Below are positions 7,864 through 15,982 of a stretch of DNA of 64,000 bases, one piece after another. Positions within the stretch are counted from its first letter, which is position 1. Each line of letters begins with the position of its first letter. Below the pieces are notes generated by a model that was not told the DNA's origin, ran no database searches, and saw only the letters and a program-made list of their open reading frames with translations. Position numbers and translations under genes: made by a program. The stretch comes from Dermabacter vaginalis (GTDB lineage: Bacteria; Actinomycetota; Actinomycetes; Actinomycetales; Dermabacteraceae). The stretch lies in contig NZ_CP012117.1 in assembly GCF_001678905.1 (NCBI RefSeq), positions 2,108,001 through 2,172,000 of the forward strand, written 5' to 3'.

Positions 7864-10800
7864 AGTCGATCGGGCTCACGGAGGAGTAGCGGTCCTCGCG
7901 GATCGACACGACTCCCACGCCGCCGATAAACGGCGCGAGGGCCTGCGGGTTCTTACCGGGGTTCGCGAGGATGACCTGGAAGCCAAAGTGACGGAAGGAT
8001 TCCATCGCGGCGGTGATGAACTTGCCCGCGCCTTTGCTGAAGGCCTCGTCGATGATGATGGGTGCGTAGCGGGGGACGTCCACGCCGGTCCCGGCCAGCT
8101 GATAGCGCAGCGCGGCCGCGAGGCAGAACGTCGTGAGGCGTTCGTTCTGACCGCCGGAGAGTGGGCCTCCGGACTCGTGCGCGTGTACAACTTCGCCTTC
8201 CTTGTTCACTTCTTCGGCGTGGAAATGAACATGGCGGCGAACGTCGAGGATTGCACGCGAGGCAAGATCCTCGCGAGTGCGAGCCTTCGTGATGATCTCC
8301 ATGAGGTTCTGGAGCGCGAGGAAGCGCTCCTCGGCCTTTTCTCGATCAAGCGTGAGGTCGTTCTCGAGGCTCGAATTCGTCGCCTGGTTCAAGGCGCGCT
8401 TGAACTCGTCGAGAGCCGCGAGGTGCACGGGCCTCATTGACAGCTGGAGGTAGCGGCCCTCGTGGAATTCGACCTGCGCGAGCAACTCGTTGATCTTCGC
8501 AAGGCGCTTCCTAATCTGCGCGGGTTCGCGCGCGATCGCGGTCGCGAGGGCCTGCACATCGCCGAGAGTGTTCGAGGTAAAGAACTCAAAGAAGCGATCT
8601 TCAACCTCGGGGAGCTTTTCCTCCTCGATGCTGCGGAGAATCGCGAGGTATTCGGGCGTGGCCTCGAGCGATGTGTCAACGTCTGCGCCGCCCGCGGGCC
8701 AGCGCCTCGTGAATTCGCGCATCGCAGTGCGCATGTCTTCTTCGGCGCGTGCGGTTTTCTTCGTGAGTGCCATGAGTTCCGCATCGAGAGTTGCGGAAGC
8801 ATCGCGCGTGACCCGGTCGATGTTGGAGAGGAGAAGGGTCGGGGCGATCGCGCGGAAACGTTCCTCGAGGTCGGCCCTCGTCTCGGGGGCGAGGGCGCGT
8901 TCCTCGATCTGGGCTTCGGCTTGGAGGTGGCGTTCACTGATCTGGTCGAGCTGTTCGTTGACGCGGCCGAGCTGCCCCACGATCTCGAGGAGTTCCTCAT
9001 CTCCCTCGCTAATCGACATCTCGACCTGGTCAATCTGCCGGGCGATCTGGGTGAGGGCGCTTGAGCCATCTTCGGCGGCTCGCACCATGTCTTCGAGGTT
9101 CGCGATGCGGCGGGCGACGCTCGCAGCGTCCACATCGTCCCAGGTCACAGTTTGGATCGCCTGGAGCGCGAAGAGTTTTTCTCGGCGCGTGTGGGCCGCT
9201 TTTTCGAGGTCGCGCCGGCGAGCCTGCGCCTCGAAAAGGGCCTGTTCGGCGCGCGTGCGTTCCGCTTCGAACACGGCACGCTTCGCACGGTTGTCGAAGC
9301 CGAGCACCCAGTTTGAGCGGTCGTTGATCTGCCGCTCGGCGTTCTTCTCGTGTCGGGTTGCCGAGTGCTTGATTTGACCCGAGCGGAGCACAGCGCGGGG
9401 GTGCTTCGTAAACTCCTCGAGGTTCTCCGCGCACAGGTAATCCATGCGCGAGGCAACCTCGTTCGAGAGCCACTCGTGGAACTCGCCCTCGCGAATGTCA
9501 ATTTTCGCCCCGAGTGAGCGCGGTTCAAGCCGCTTCGGTGCCGGTTTGACGCCCGTGTTGATGCGGTTATAGGACACGCGGCGGCGAAGCTTCATGCCGT
9601 CGATTTCGCGTGCGAAAGCACGGTAGGCACGCTCGGGGACGAGGATCGAGCGTGCGAGGCCACGCAGGGCCTGCTCGGCGGCGGCCGTCCATTCCTCTTC
9701 GCCCGCGCGCACCTGCAGCAGCTCGGCCGCGAACGGGAGATCGGTTGCGGCCACGCCGATGCGTTCGGCGAGAAGATCGCGCAGGGCGACGTCGTCGGAG
9801 TGGAGGTTCGAGGCGCGAGTCGTCAGCGAGGCCAGTTCCTGGCGGGTGGTCTCGAGCGCGTGCGCGTGCTCGCGCACCTGAGCCTCGGCCTCCCACTGGG
9901 TCTGCACTTCGTTCTTTTCGTCTTCCTCAAGCGCGGCGCGCAATTTCGCGACCTCACGCTGGGTTTGTGTAAACGTTTCTTCGTTCGACGGTGTGCGCAG
10001 GTCCGCGAGCGCGAGCTGCCCGGAAAACTCGGTCGCGCGTTCTCGGCGGCGGTCGCGTTCCACCTCGAGGCCCGCGATCTGTTTCTTCCAATCGTCGATT
10101 TCACCGCCGCCAGCGCTCTTGCGCTGTTCCTTCAGCTGAGCGAGGTCGCCGCGCGCATCAGCGATGTCCTGGGAGAGGCGGTTGCGGTGCGCGCGGAGCC
10201 TGTCCTGGTCACGCGTGAGACGGTCCTTTTCGTCGGCGAGGAGGCGCACAAGGTGCTGGGCTGCGAAAACATCAATATCATTGCGGCGATCCACGAGTTC
10301 GCTTCCGCGCGAGCGCGCCTCACGCCACACCTTGTCGGCTTCGCGCAGCCCCGTGAGAACGTCACGCTGCTCGCGCGCGGTCACGAGCGCGTCGTATACC
10401 TCGGAAAGGTTCTGGAAGTTCGCGAGAGCCTGATCGGCGAGGTCAAAGGTTCGGGGCTCGTCGAGCATGTAGTCGCGAAGCAGCGCATTGACGTCGCCGA
10501 GCTCCTTCGCGGATTGGATCTTGTGGAGAAGCCCGAGTGCTTTCTCGTCGGGAATGCCAAGGATTTGGCTAAAGCGTGCGCGGTATTCGCGGAATTGGCG
10601 GAACGTCTCGGTGCCCTCGAGGGTCTTTTCGAGCTCGCGCCCCTCAATGCTCGCACTCACGAACGGGCGCAGGTCAGCAACGTCGTAGGGTTTCGAGGAG
10701 ATGACGTAGAGGCTCTTGACGTCCGAGTCAGAGCTGTGCCCCGATTGGAGCAGGAACATACGCGTGAGTTGGAGGGTTTCGCCAAGACCGTTGCCGAAGC

Positions 10801-11266
10801 GGAGGCTCACGACGCTCAGCGTGGAGTTCTCGCGCAGCACTTCCTGGCTGAATTCGCCGGTCGCGGCGTCGTAGTGCATCGCCCACGCGCCTCGCACGTA
10901 GCTTGCAACGGTACGGCGGTATTTCGTGCTGCGCGGCCCGGCGTCGGAGGCGGCGGCGTTGAAGTGGAGGGCCCGCGGCGGGGTGAGTAGCGCGCTGATC
11001 GCGTCGAGCAGTGTGGACTTGCCCGTGCCGGGACCGCCCGTGAGGAAGTAGCCCTTCGAACTGATCTCGAGGTCGTGGGTGCCGTGGAACGTGCCCCAGT
11101 TGCTCAGTTGCACGTGGTTGAGGCGCCATTGGCCCGGGTGCGGGTGGTCGGGATCCGCCACTTCGCGTCGGGGGTTCTCTGGGGCGGTTCCGACGCTTGC
11201 CTCGCCCAAGCCGTCGAGGGGGTTTTGCGCGTCGTTCATGGGCGTCTCTTCGCTCATTGGACTCAT
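7847..11266 (-). CDS. jetC: SMC-like ATPase subunit JetC/MksB of a Wadjet-type condensin
   Basis: The 1139-residue protein has an ABC ATPase head split by long coiled coils. Walker A is GGPGTGKST at about 77-85. Heptad-rich Glu/Arg/Leu stretches fill about 290-1000, interrupted near 560-640 by a less charged hinge-like region. The signature [10 protein letters not shown] is at about 1034 and Walker [10 protein letters not shown] at about 1070. This matches JetC/MksB (MukB-like), the DNA-extruding motor of Wadjet/MksBEF complexes. The ATG at 11266 overlaps the jetB stop by four bases and has GAAGGA eight bases ahead, so the two are translationally coupled. In Wadjet operons jetD follows jetC. 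Here the convergent maltokinase gene occupies that place. Confidence 0.9.
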   Translation of the reverse strand: MSPMSEETPMNDAQNPLDGLGEASVGTAPENPRREVADPDHPHPGQWRLNHVQLSNWGTFHGTHDLEISSKGYFLTGGPGTGKSTLLDAISALLTPPRALHFNAAASDAGPRSTKYRRTVASYVRGAWAMHYDAATGEFSQEVLRENSTLSVVSLRFGNGLGETLQLTRMFLLQSGHSSDSDVKSLYVISSKPYDVADLRPFVSASIEGRELEKTLEGTETFRQFREYRARFSQILGIPDEKALGLLHKIQSAKELGDVNALLRDYMLDEPRTFDLADQALANFQNLSEVYDALVTAREQRDVLTGLREADKVWREARSRGSELVDRRNDIDVFAAQHLVRLLADEKDRLTRDQDRLRAHRNRLSQDIADARGDLAQLKEQRKSAGGGEIDDWKKQIAGLEVERDRRRERATEFSGQLALADLRTPSNEETFTQTQREVAKLRAALEEDEKNEVQTQWEAEAQVREHAHALETTRQELASLTTRASNLHSDDVALRDLLAERIGVAATDLPFAAELLQVRAGEEEWTAAAEQALRGLARSILVPERAYRAFAREIDGMKLRRRVSYNRINTGVKPAPKRLEPRSLGAKIDIREGEFHEWLSNEVASRMDYLCAENLEEFTKHPRAVLRSGQIKHSATRHEKNAERQINDRSNWVLGFDNRAKRAVFEAERTRAEQALFEAQARRRDLEKAAHTRREKLFALQAIQTVTWDDVDAASVARRIANLEDMVRAAEDGSSALTQIARQIDQVEMSISEGDEELLEIVGQLGRVNEQLDQISERHLQAEAQIEERALAPETRADLEERFRAIAPTLLLSNIDRVTRDASATLDAELMALTKKTARAEEDMRTAMREFTRRWPAGGADVDTSLEATPEYLAILRSIEEEKLPEVEDRFFEFFTSNTLGDVQALATAIAREPAQIRKRLAKINELLAQVEFHEGRYLQLSMRPVHLAALDEFKRALNQATNSSLENDLTLDREKAEERFLALQNLMEIITKARTREDLASRAILDVRRHVHFHAEEVNKEGEVVHAHESGGPLSGGQNERLTTFCLAAALRYQLAGTGVDVPRYAPIIIDEAFSKGAGKFITAAMESFRHFGFQVILANPGKNPQALAPFIGGVGVVSIREDRYSSVSPIDFIPEA

Positions 11267-11997
11267 TCGGCTTGTCCTTCGGTCGTGGCGCGGGAATCGT
11301 CAAGTGCGTTTGCTGCGCCCGTGACGTCGTCGCCCGCGCGCTCGTAAAGGTCGATGAAGGTGCGCGCGGTGTCGGGGTTGATCATGAGTTTGAGAACGGG
11401 TGAGACCTCGAAGGAATCGCCTTGCTCTTCGAGGAGTCCTGCGCGCTGGATTTTCGCGATCGACGTGCGGATATCTTTCGTGAAGCCTGCTTCATCGGTC
11501 GAGGTCGAGCGCCGGTAGGGAGCGATGTTGGCGAGAAGTTCGGCTTCGCTCACAACCGCGCGCTGGCCGCGCGAGGACTGCGTGAGGAGGTGCTGGCGCA
11601 GCACGAGAAGAAGAACGGTATCGAGTCGGTTGAGGCCCGTGAGTCGGCGAAGGAGTTTCGGGGCGTCGGGGTCGTCCTCGCTTTGGCGCACGAATGCGAC
11701 CTGCGCGTCGTCGTCGAGCACGAGTTCGAGGAACATGTCGGCGAGGCGCTGTTCGATGTAGGCGCGATCGCGAAGGAGCTGGCCGTAGCGCTGGGGGTCG
11801 CGTCGACCGTCAAGGTAGGGCCCTTGAAGCAGGGCAACGAGAACGCGGCGGGAATCCTCGACAAGCGCTCCCCCGGTGGAGCCGGCGTAGGTGAGGTCGT
11901 CATCGTCACGTGCGAGCGCCCAGTCGTCTCGATCCACGCTTGGCATCGCCTCGGGGGCGGTTCGACCGTCGGTGACCGTGTCCTCGTGTTCTCGCAT
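11263..11997 (-). CDS. jetB: Condensin subunit JetB/MksE (DUF4194)
   Basis: This 244-residue protein matches the DUF4194 family, the winged-helix KITE-like subunit that bridges JetA and the JetC ATPase heads. Recognisable family parts are LLQGPYLDGRRDPQRY, the long helix YIEQRLADMFLELVLDDDAQVAFV, and the C-terminal winged-helix block ending KIQRAGLLEEQGDSFEVSPVLKLMI. I chose the ATG at 11997, preceded by GAGGAG at an eight-base spacing. An in-frame ATG at 12111 would add 38 residues that lack family character and run through a possible promoter and a DnaA box. It is separated from jetA by about 4 kb of opposite-strand genes. Confidence 0.85.
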   Translation of the reverse strand: MREHEDTVTDGRTAPEAMPSVDRDDWALARDDDDLTYAGSTGGALVEDSRRVLVALLQGPYLDGRRDPQRYGQLLRDRAYIEQRLADMFLELVLDDDAQVAFVRQSEDDPDAPKLLRRLTGLNRLDTVLLLVLRQHLLTQSSRGQRAVVSEAELLANIAPYRRSTSTDEAGFTKDIRTSIAKIQRAGLLEEQGDSFEVSPVLKLMINPDTARTFIDLYERAGDDVTGAANALDDSRATTEGQAE

Positions 11998-12028
11998 GCG
12001 CGCGCTCTCCTCATTTTCCACGCCCTCC

Positions 12029-12059
12029 AGACTACCGGCCGCACAAGAGTTATCCACAA
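12029..12059 (-). promoter_or_regulatory. Possible jetB promoter overlapping a consensus DnaA box
   Basis: Reading toward jetB, TTGTGG (12059-12054) and TAGTCT (12034-12029) lie 19 bases apart, a weak sigma-70-like pair 35 bases ahead of the chosen jetB start. The plus strand at 12050-12058 reads TTATCCACA, the consensus DnaA box, and overlaps the -35 hexamer. Confidence 0.4.
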
Positions 12060-12138
12060 TTTTCCCCCGCCCTCTTTTGGGCCGGCGCTTGAGTTCATAG
12101 GTTGACTGCATCAGCTCACCTCACCCGAAGGAGCCGAA

Positions 12139-12735
12139 GTGTCCCTTCCCTCGCTCACTGGCGGAACTCATCGCACTCCCGCGAAAATTTGGATCATCCT
12201 TGCGACGTTCGCTCTCGTGTGTGTCGTTCTAGGGCTGTGCCTCGCCCCCGCCGCGATGTGGCTCGTGCCTGTCGGCCCCGAGTCGGCCTGGGGCCACAGT
12301 CCACTGGCGGGGTTCGACCAGATCCTCTTGCGCATATTCGCGTTTTTGTTCGTGATCAGCGTGTTCCTCGGCGCAGGGAACTTCGCCGGGCTTGCCGCAG
12401 TCCCGTTTGCGATCGCGGCTCTCACGCGGTGCAAAGGTGCAGACCGCATCGGGTTTGCTCTCACGGCGATAACCTTCTTCATCCTCGGGCCGCTCCTCGC
12501 CGTTCTGAGCGCGCTCGCCATGGTCGCCCTTTCTTTGGTCCTCGCAACCGAGGTCACCAGCAATCCCGCCACAGGCGCGGTGAGGACCGAGTGGGAGGGA
12601 CTCCGCTCTCTGGTCGTCTTTGGAACGTTCGCTGTCCCGCTCGCAATCGATCTCTTGCGATTCGCCGTCCTGTCGTTTGCGGGAGTCATCGTGTACTTCG
12701 CTGACCCCCGCTCTGACCCTGCCGGCTCCCCTTGA
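12139..12735 (+). CDS. Four-helix membrane protein, family A copy 1, unknown function
   Basis: I do not recognise this 198-residue protein. It has four hydrophobic helices: about residues 15-40, 55-85, 95-125 and 155-180. A short basic-cysteine loop ITALTRCKG-like segment (AALTRCKG) follows helix 2. The C-terminal motif LAIDLLRFAVLSFAGVIVYF is shared, with variation, by the proteins at 14769 and 15350. Translation starts at GTG 12139 behind AAGGAG. The last 117 coding bases are duplicated at 14569. The gene is divergent from jetB, with 141 bases between the two starts, and opens the plus-strand membrane-gene block between jetB and jetA. Confidence 0.75.
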   Translation: MSLPSLTGGTHRTPAKIWIILATFALVCVVLGLCLAPAAMWLVPVGPESAWGHSPLAGFDQILLRIFAFLFVISVFLGAGNFAGLAAVPFAIAALTRCKGADRIGFALTAITFFILGPLLAVLSALAMVALSLVLATEVTSNPATGAVRTEWEGLRSLVVFGTFAVPLAIDLLRFAVLSFAGVIVYFADPRSDPAGSP

Positions 12736-12749
12736 GCGCGGTAACCGTC
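12619..12749 (+). repeat. 131-bp direct repeat, copy 1
   Basis: This segment covers the 3' end of the preceding membrane gene and 14 bases beyond its stop. It recurs at 14569-14699, exactly 1950 bases away, with three mismatches in 131 positions. Confidence 0.95.
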
Positions 12750-12754
12750 TGCCT

Positions 12755-12766
12755 CCCCCCCCCCCC
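12755..12766 (+). repeat. Run of twelve C
   Basis: This homopolymer starts six bases after the direct repeat and 25 bases before the broken membrane gene. Such tracts are prone to slippage. It is outside any intact reading frame. Confidence 0.95.
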
Positions 12767-12790
12767 GCGCTGCCGCCCCTGCATCCGCCG

Positions 12791-13351
12791 GTGACCGCGA
12801 GGAGAAGCCGCGACACCCGCGCAGCGGCACTGCTTCCCGGGCTACTCACATTCACGTACTTCGTGCTCGTGAACGTCGCGTTGGTCGCGGATATTCACTA
12901 TTTTTCGCTTGCTGAGTGACCCGCTCGCCCCCGAAACGGCGGAGCACGCAGCGAAGCGGATCCAGGCAAGTAACATCGCGTTAGCGGTCAATGCAGCAAC
13001 GCTCGCGGTGCTCGTTGCCGCCACTATCGCCCCCTGATCGTCCTCGTCATCAATGCCCCCAAGGGGCAGGCTCGAAAGCACGCCACCTTTGCCTTTTCTA
13101 TGCACATCATTCCTCTCGCTCTCAGCGTGGGATTGACCCCGTTCCTGATATTCGTCGTCGCCGAGTTCACTTGGGCATTCGTCCTCTTTTCGTTCTTGGC
13201 CCTACCCCTCGTGCTCCCCATCTATTCACTATTCCCACTCTCTAGCATCGCCTTCGCCGTCATGGCGGGCGTTCATGCCAGAGTCACACCGTCTCCCCTG
13301 AGCCCCGCGGCCCCGATGCCACCGAGCCTGCCCAAAATGATATTTGAGTGA
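12791..13351 (+). pseudogene. Membrane protein gene broken by two compensating frameshifts
   Basis: No single frame spans this segment, but joining frames gives a coherent protein of about 187 residues with four hydrophobic helices. From GTG 12791 the frame encodes LLPGLLTFTYFVLVNVALV and stops at 12917. In the +1 frame, coding character continues through LLSDPLAPETAEHAAKR and ALAVNAATLAVLVAAT to a stop at 13035. The first frame then resumes through HIIPLALSVGLTPFLIFVV to the stop at 13349-13351. The overall plan resembles the neighbouring four-helix proteins. The start is uncertain because no good ribosome site is visible. Read errors could imitate this and should be excluded. Confidence 0.6.
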
Positions 13352-13448
13352 ACGAGCTTGCGGGTCCGGTCACACCCCTGACACGCTATTTGCAGTTGCA
13401 TACATAACGCTTTTCCCGACAGGCCTTCTTCCCTGCAAAAGGAACACG

Positions 13449-13979
13449 ATGACGCCGCACTCTTCGGCCCCCAATGGTTACGGGTACCCCGGCCATTACC
13501 CCGGCCCTGCCCCGTATCCCACACCCACTGCAGCACCCACCGGAAAGGCCGCCCGAGTCCTCGGCTGGATCCTCATCGTTCTCGCCTCGATTTTCACCCT
13601 CGGCTGGCTCCTCTACACCTTCACCACTGCGGCCGCCGGGGCACTTGATGCGTCGAACATGCTGCCCAAAGGGGGCGCTGACGAACTGCCCGCATACGTC
13701 ATCCCGGGGATCATCGGTCTCCTCGCCGCGATGGGTACCGGCCCCCTCGCCTTCTGGCCCGCGCTCATCCTCCTGTTCGTTGGCCGCGGCCGCTCGCGCA
13801 CGGCTGGAATCATCACCCTCATCGCCATGGCGATTGCGGCAGCCGGCTTCATCGCCTGCATGTCCATGGCCATCGGATTGGAGATCAAGCCCGTGCTGAT
13901 CGGGGCAGCATTGTTCCCCCTTCTCTTTGGCATCACCGCAATCTTCTGCGGCCGCATGGCCATCCGCCACTCCATCTGA
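13449..13979 (+). CDS. Pro-rich membrane protein, family B copy 1, unknown function
   Basis: The 176-residue protein begins with a Pro/Gly/Tyr-rich cytoplasmic-type tail (NGYGYPGHYPGPAPYP) followed by four hydrophobic helices at about 35-58, 80-110, 118-143 and 148-170. A basic loop VGRGRSRTAG lies between helices 2 and 3. The start is the ATG at 13449 with AAAAGGA at 13437-13443. It resembles the next gene in layout (Pro-rich tail, four helices, basic loop after helix 2), so the two are probably distant paralogues. I do not recognise a function. Confidence 0.7.
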   Translation: MTPHSSAPNGYGYPGHYPGPAPYPTPTAAPTGKAARVLGWILIVLASIFTLGWLLYTFTTAAAGALDASNMLPKGGADELPAYVIPGIIGLLAAMGTGPLAFWPALILLFVGRGRSRTAGIITLIAMAIAAAGFIACMSMAIGLEIKPVLIGAALFPLLFGITAIFCGRMAIRHSI

Positions 13980-14029
13980 CCTCGATCCCATACCCACACA
14001 ATCCACTGAGCCTAGATAGGACCCACTCC

Positions 14030-14554
14030 ATGTCCATTCCCCCGCACGCAGCACAGGGCCCCCAAAACTTCGGCGCCCCCGCCCACCGCGGCCAGGGATT
14101 CCCCACGGAAAATAAGCCTGCCAAGTTCGCGGGCCTCGCCACCGCCATCCTCGGCGGCATCATGACGCTCCTGTGGCTTCTCGGCCAGGCCATCGGCTAC
14201 GGCGGCGCAGCCGTCGCGAGAGACAACCGCGACGCTTTCGAGGTCGCCATCATGATCACGGGACTTCTTGTCCTGCTGTTCATCGGCGTCTCTTTCCTCG
14301 CCTTCATCTCATCGGTGGTGCTCGCCATCGTGGGGCGCAAAAAGGCGCGCACGATGGGCATCATTGCCACGATCACCACGCTGCTGACTGGCGCCACGGG
14401 CCTCATCAACGTCGTGATTCAAAGAGTCATAGCAGGAAACGGTGGGAGCGCAGTCTTCGCGATCCTCACCAGCATCGTCATTCTGATTCTGTGCATCGTG
14501 CTCACCGTTGCCGGAATGCGCGGGGCCAAGGCGGCGAAGAACCAGATCGCCTAA
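14030..14554 (+). CDS. Membrane protein, family B copy 2, unknown function
   Basis: This 174-residue protein has a Pro/Gln/Gly-containing N-terminus (PPHAAQGPQNFGAPAHRGQG), then four hydrophobic helices and a basic loop VGRKKARTMG after the second. The ATG at 14030 has AGGA about ten bases ahead. It follows the previous gene by 50 bases in the same direction and is followed within 14 bases by the second copy of the 131-bp repeat. The function is unknown. Confidence 0.7.
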   Translation: MSIPPHAAQGPQNFGAPAHRGQGFPTENKPAKFAGLATAILGGIMTLLWLLGQAIGYGGAAVARDNRDAFEVAIMITGLLVLLFIGVSFLAFISSVVLAIVGRKKARTMGIIATITTLLTGATGLINVVIQRVIAGNGGSAVFAILTSIVILILCIVLTVAGMRGAKAAKNQIA

Positions 14555-14568
14555 GGGCGGGATTCCAG

Positions 14569-14699
14569 TTTGGAACATTCGCTGTCCCGCTCGCAATCGA
14601 TCTTGTGCGATTCGCCGTCCTGTCGTTTGCGGGAGTCATCGTGTACTTCGCTGACCCCCGCTCTGACCCTGCCGGCTCCCCTTGAGCGCGGTAACCGTC
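14569..14699 (+). repeat. 131-bp direct repeat, copy 2 (fragment of family A gene)
   Basis: This is a truncated duplicate of the last 39 codons of the gene at 12139 (FGTFAVPLAIDLVRFAVL... to the stop at 14683-14685) plus its downstream bases. It has no start codon or upstream coding part, so it is a gene remnant. It fits a duplication of an ancestral family A gene followed by deletion, or a recombination scar. Confidence 0.9.
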
Positions 14700-14768
14700 C
14701 TACTCCCCCAGCCCGCGAACGTGCCGTAAAGTTGTGTGCGTCACCTTCGATACGCCCAGGGAGGTATC

Positions 14769-15353
14769 GTGACGGCGTCTGCACCCCCCTCACACCGACG
14801 CCCCGCTGCGCTATGGATACTGTTCAGCGGCCTCGCACTAGCGATGATCCCCGTACTGCCGGCCATCGTTCTTTTCCCGGCAGGCGAGTCCCCTTCACCG
14901 TCGCCTGAAGTTCCAAATGATGTGGGCACCTACGCGAAGCAGTTCGACTCGCTCGTGGAGAGCCTGAAATCGCTCGCTATTCTCGTCGTCTGCTGGATAG
15001 TCGGCACGAACCTTCTCGCTCTTTTGTCGTTCCCCTTTGCTCTCACGGCTCTCAAGAGGTGCTCACGCAAGGCTCGCCAAAAGAACATTTATTCGCTCAT
15101 TTACTTCGTGGTGGGGCCCATTCTCGTGGTCCTGAGCCTCATCGTGCTCGTCGTCCTCTACCTCGTAGTGATAAATGTGGTCGACGCGGTGACGTCGAAC
15201 AGGGAGGCTGCACAAAACACTGCGATGCCTTTCTTTATCGCCATCGTCGTGATCCCCCCATTCCTCGACATCGCAAGGTTTGCCTATCTTCTCTTCGCCG
15301 GTATCCGGGTGTACCGCACGAAGCCGCACCACCAGGAGGTCGAGGCGTCGTGA
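14769..15353 (+). CDS. Four-helix membrane protein, family A copy 2, unknown function
   Basis: The 194-residue protein has four hydrophobic segments (about 15-38, 65-92, 100-135 and 150-180). It shares family A landmarks: FALTALKRCS after the second helix and FLDIARFAYLLFAGIRVY near the C-terminus. Translation begins at GTG 14769, with GGGAGG just upstream. The start context VTASAPPSHRR resembles that of the broken gene at 12791. Its stop overlaps the start of the next gene by three bases, so the last two genes of the block are coupled. Confidence 0.72.
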   Translation: MTASAPPSHRRPAALWILFSGLALAMIPVLPAIVLFPAGESPSPSPEVPNDVGTYAKQFDSLVESLKSLAILVVCWIVGTNLLALLSFPFALTALKRCSRKARQKNIYSLIYFVVGPILVVLSLIVLVVLYLVVINVVDAVTSNREAAQNTAMPFFIAIVVIPPFLDIARFAYLLFAGIRVYRTKPHHQEVEAS

Positions 15354-15982
15354 ACGCTCCGCCAACCAAGATTTCGATTCGCAATCATGTCGGCCCCGCG
15401 CGAGTGTGGGTCCTTCTGTCGTCGATCGCGTTTGCCCTGCTCGTGCTCGCTCCCGGCGTTGGGGTCGCGCTCCTTTTATTCCCCGTTTTCATCGAGGATC
15501 CGCCGGACACAATGCCGGCCTTCCGGGGTGTCAACACGCTGACCTACACCGTTGTGCGTTCGGTTCTCGTGTGCGTCGTGGCCGCCCTCGCCGCCAATGT
15601 CCTCGTCATGCTCGCCGCCCCCGCTGTCGTCCGTGCGATTAAACGGTGCCCCACGCCGAGTGCCGCACGGTTCGGAACCATCTCCGCGATCGTGTTCGGC
15701 GCGGGTCTTCTCCTCAACGCGGCGGTCTGGGGATTAGCGCTCGGCCCGTTCGTTCTTTCCTTTTTCCCCGCTCTTCAAGGGGCTTCCGGATCGCTTGGAA
15801 AAGTCAGTTCACAGGCCTTTGAGAAGCTCCCGCTCCTCTCATGGATTTTCATGCTCGGGCCGTTCTTCGTCGACTGGGTGCGATTCCTCTTGATGATGGT
15901 CGCAGGAATCGTCGTCTCTCAAGCGAAGCAACCGAGCAGTGCCCAACCCGGCGAAGCTCTTACGGCTCAGGAACCTCGCTGA
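15350..15982 (+). CDS. Four-helix membrane protein, family A copy 3, unknown function
   Basis: The 210-residue protein starts at GTG 15350 inside the stop of the previous gene, with AGGAGG at 15334-15339. It has the family A plan of four helices, VVRAIKRCPT after helix 2, and FVDWVRFLLMMVAGIVV at the end. Its last 23 bases overlap the 3' end of jetA on the other strand. Function is unknown. The tight coupling with the previous gene suggests the two products act together. Confidence 0.72.
   Translation: MNAPPTKISIRNHVGPARVWVLLSSIAFALLVLAPGVGVALLLFPVFIEDPPDTMPAFRGVNTLTYTVVRSVLVCVVAALAANVLVMLAAPAVVRAIKRCPTPSAARFGTISAIVFGAGLLLNAAVWGLALGPFVLSFFPALQGASGSLGKVSSQAFEKLPLLSWIFMLGPFFVDWVRFLLMMVAGIVVSQAKQPSSAQPGEALTAQEPR

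Noticed and set aside
9800-10990. Long plus-strand frame opposite jetC
   Set aside because: It has no ribosome site or protein motif and mirrors the high-GC third positions of jetC.
11998-12111. Longer jetB start at ATG 12111
   Set aside because: A GAGGTGAG-like ribosome site exists, but the extra 38 residues have no family character and span a likely promoter and DnaA box. Kept only as an alternative.
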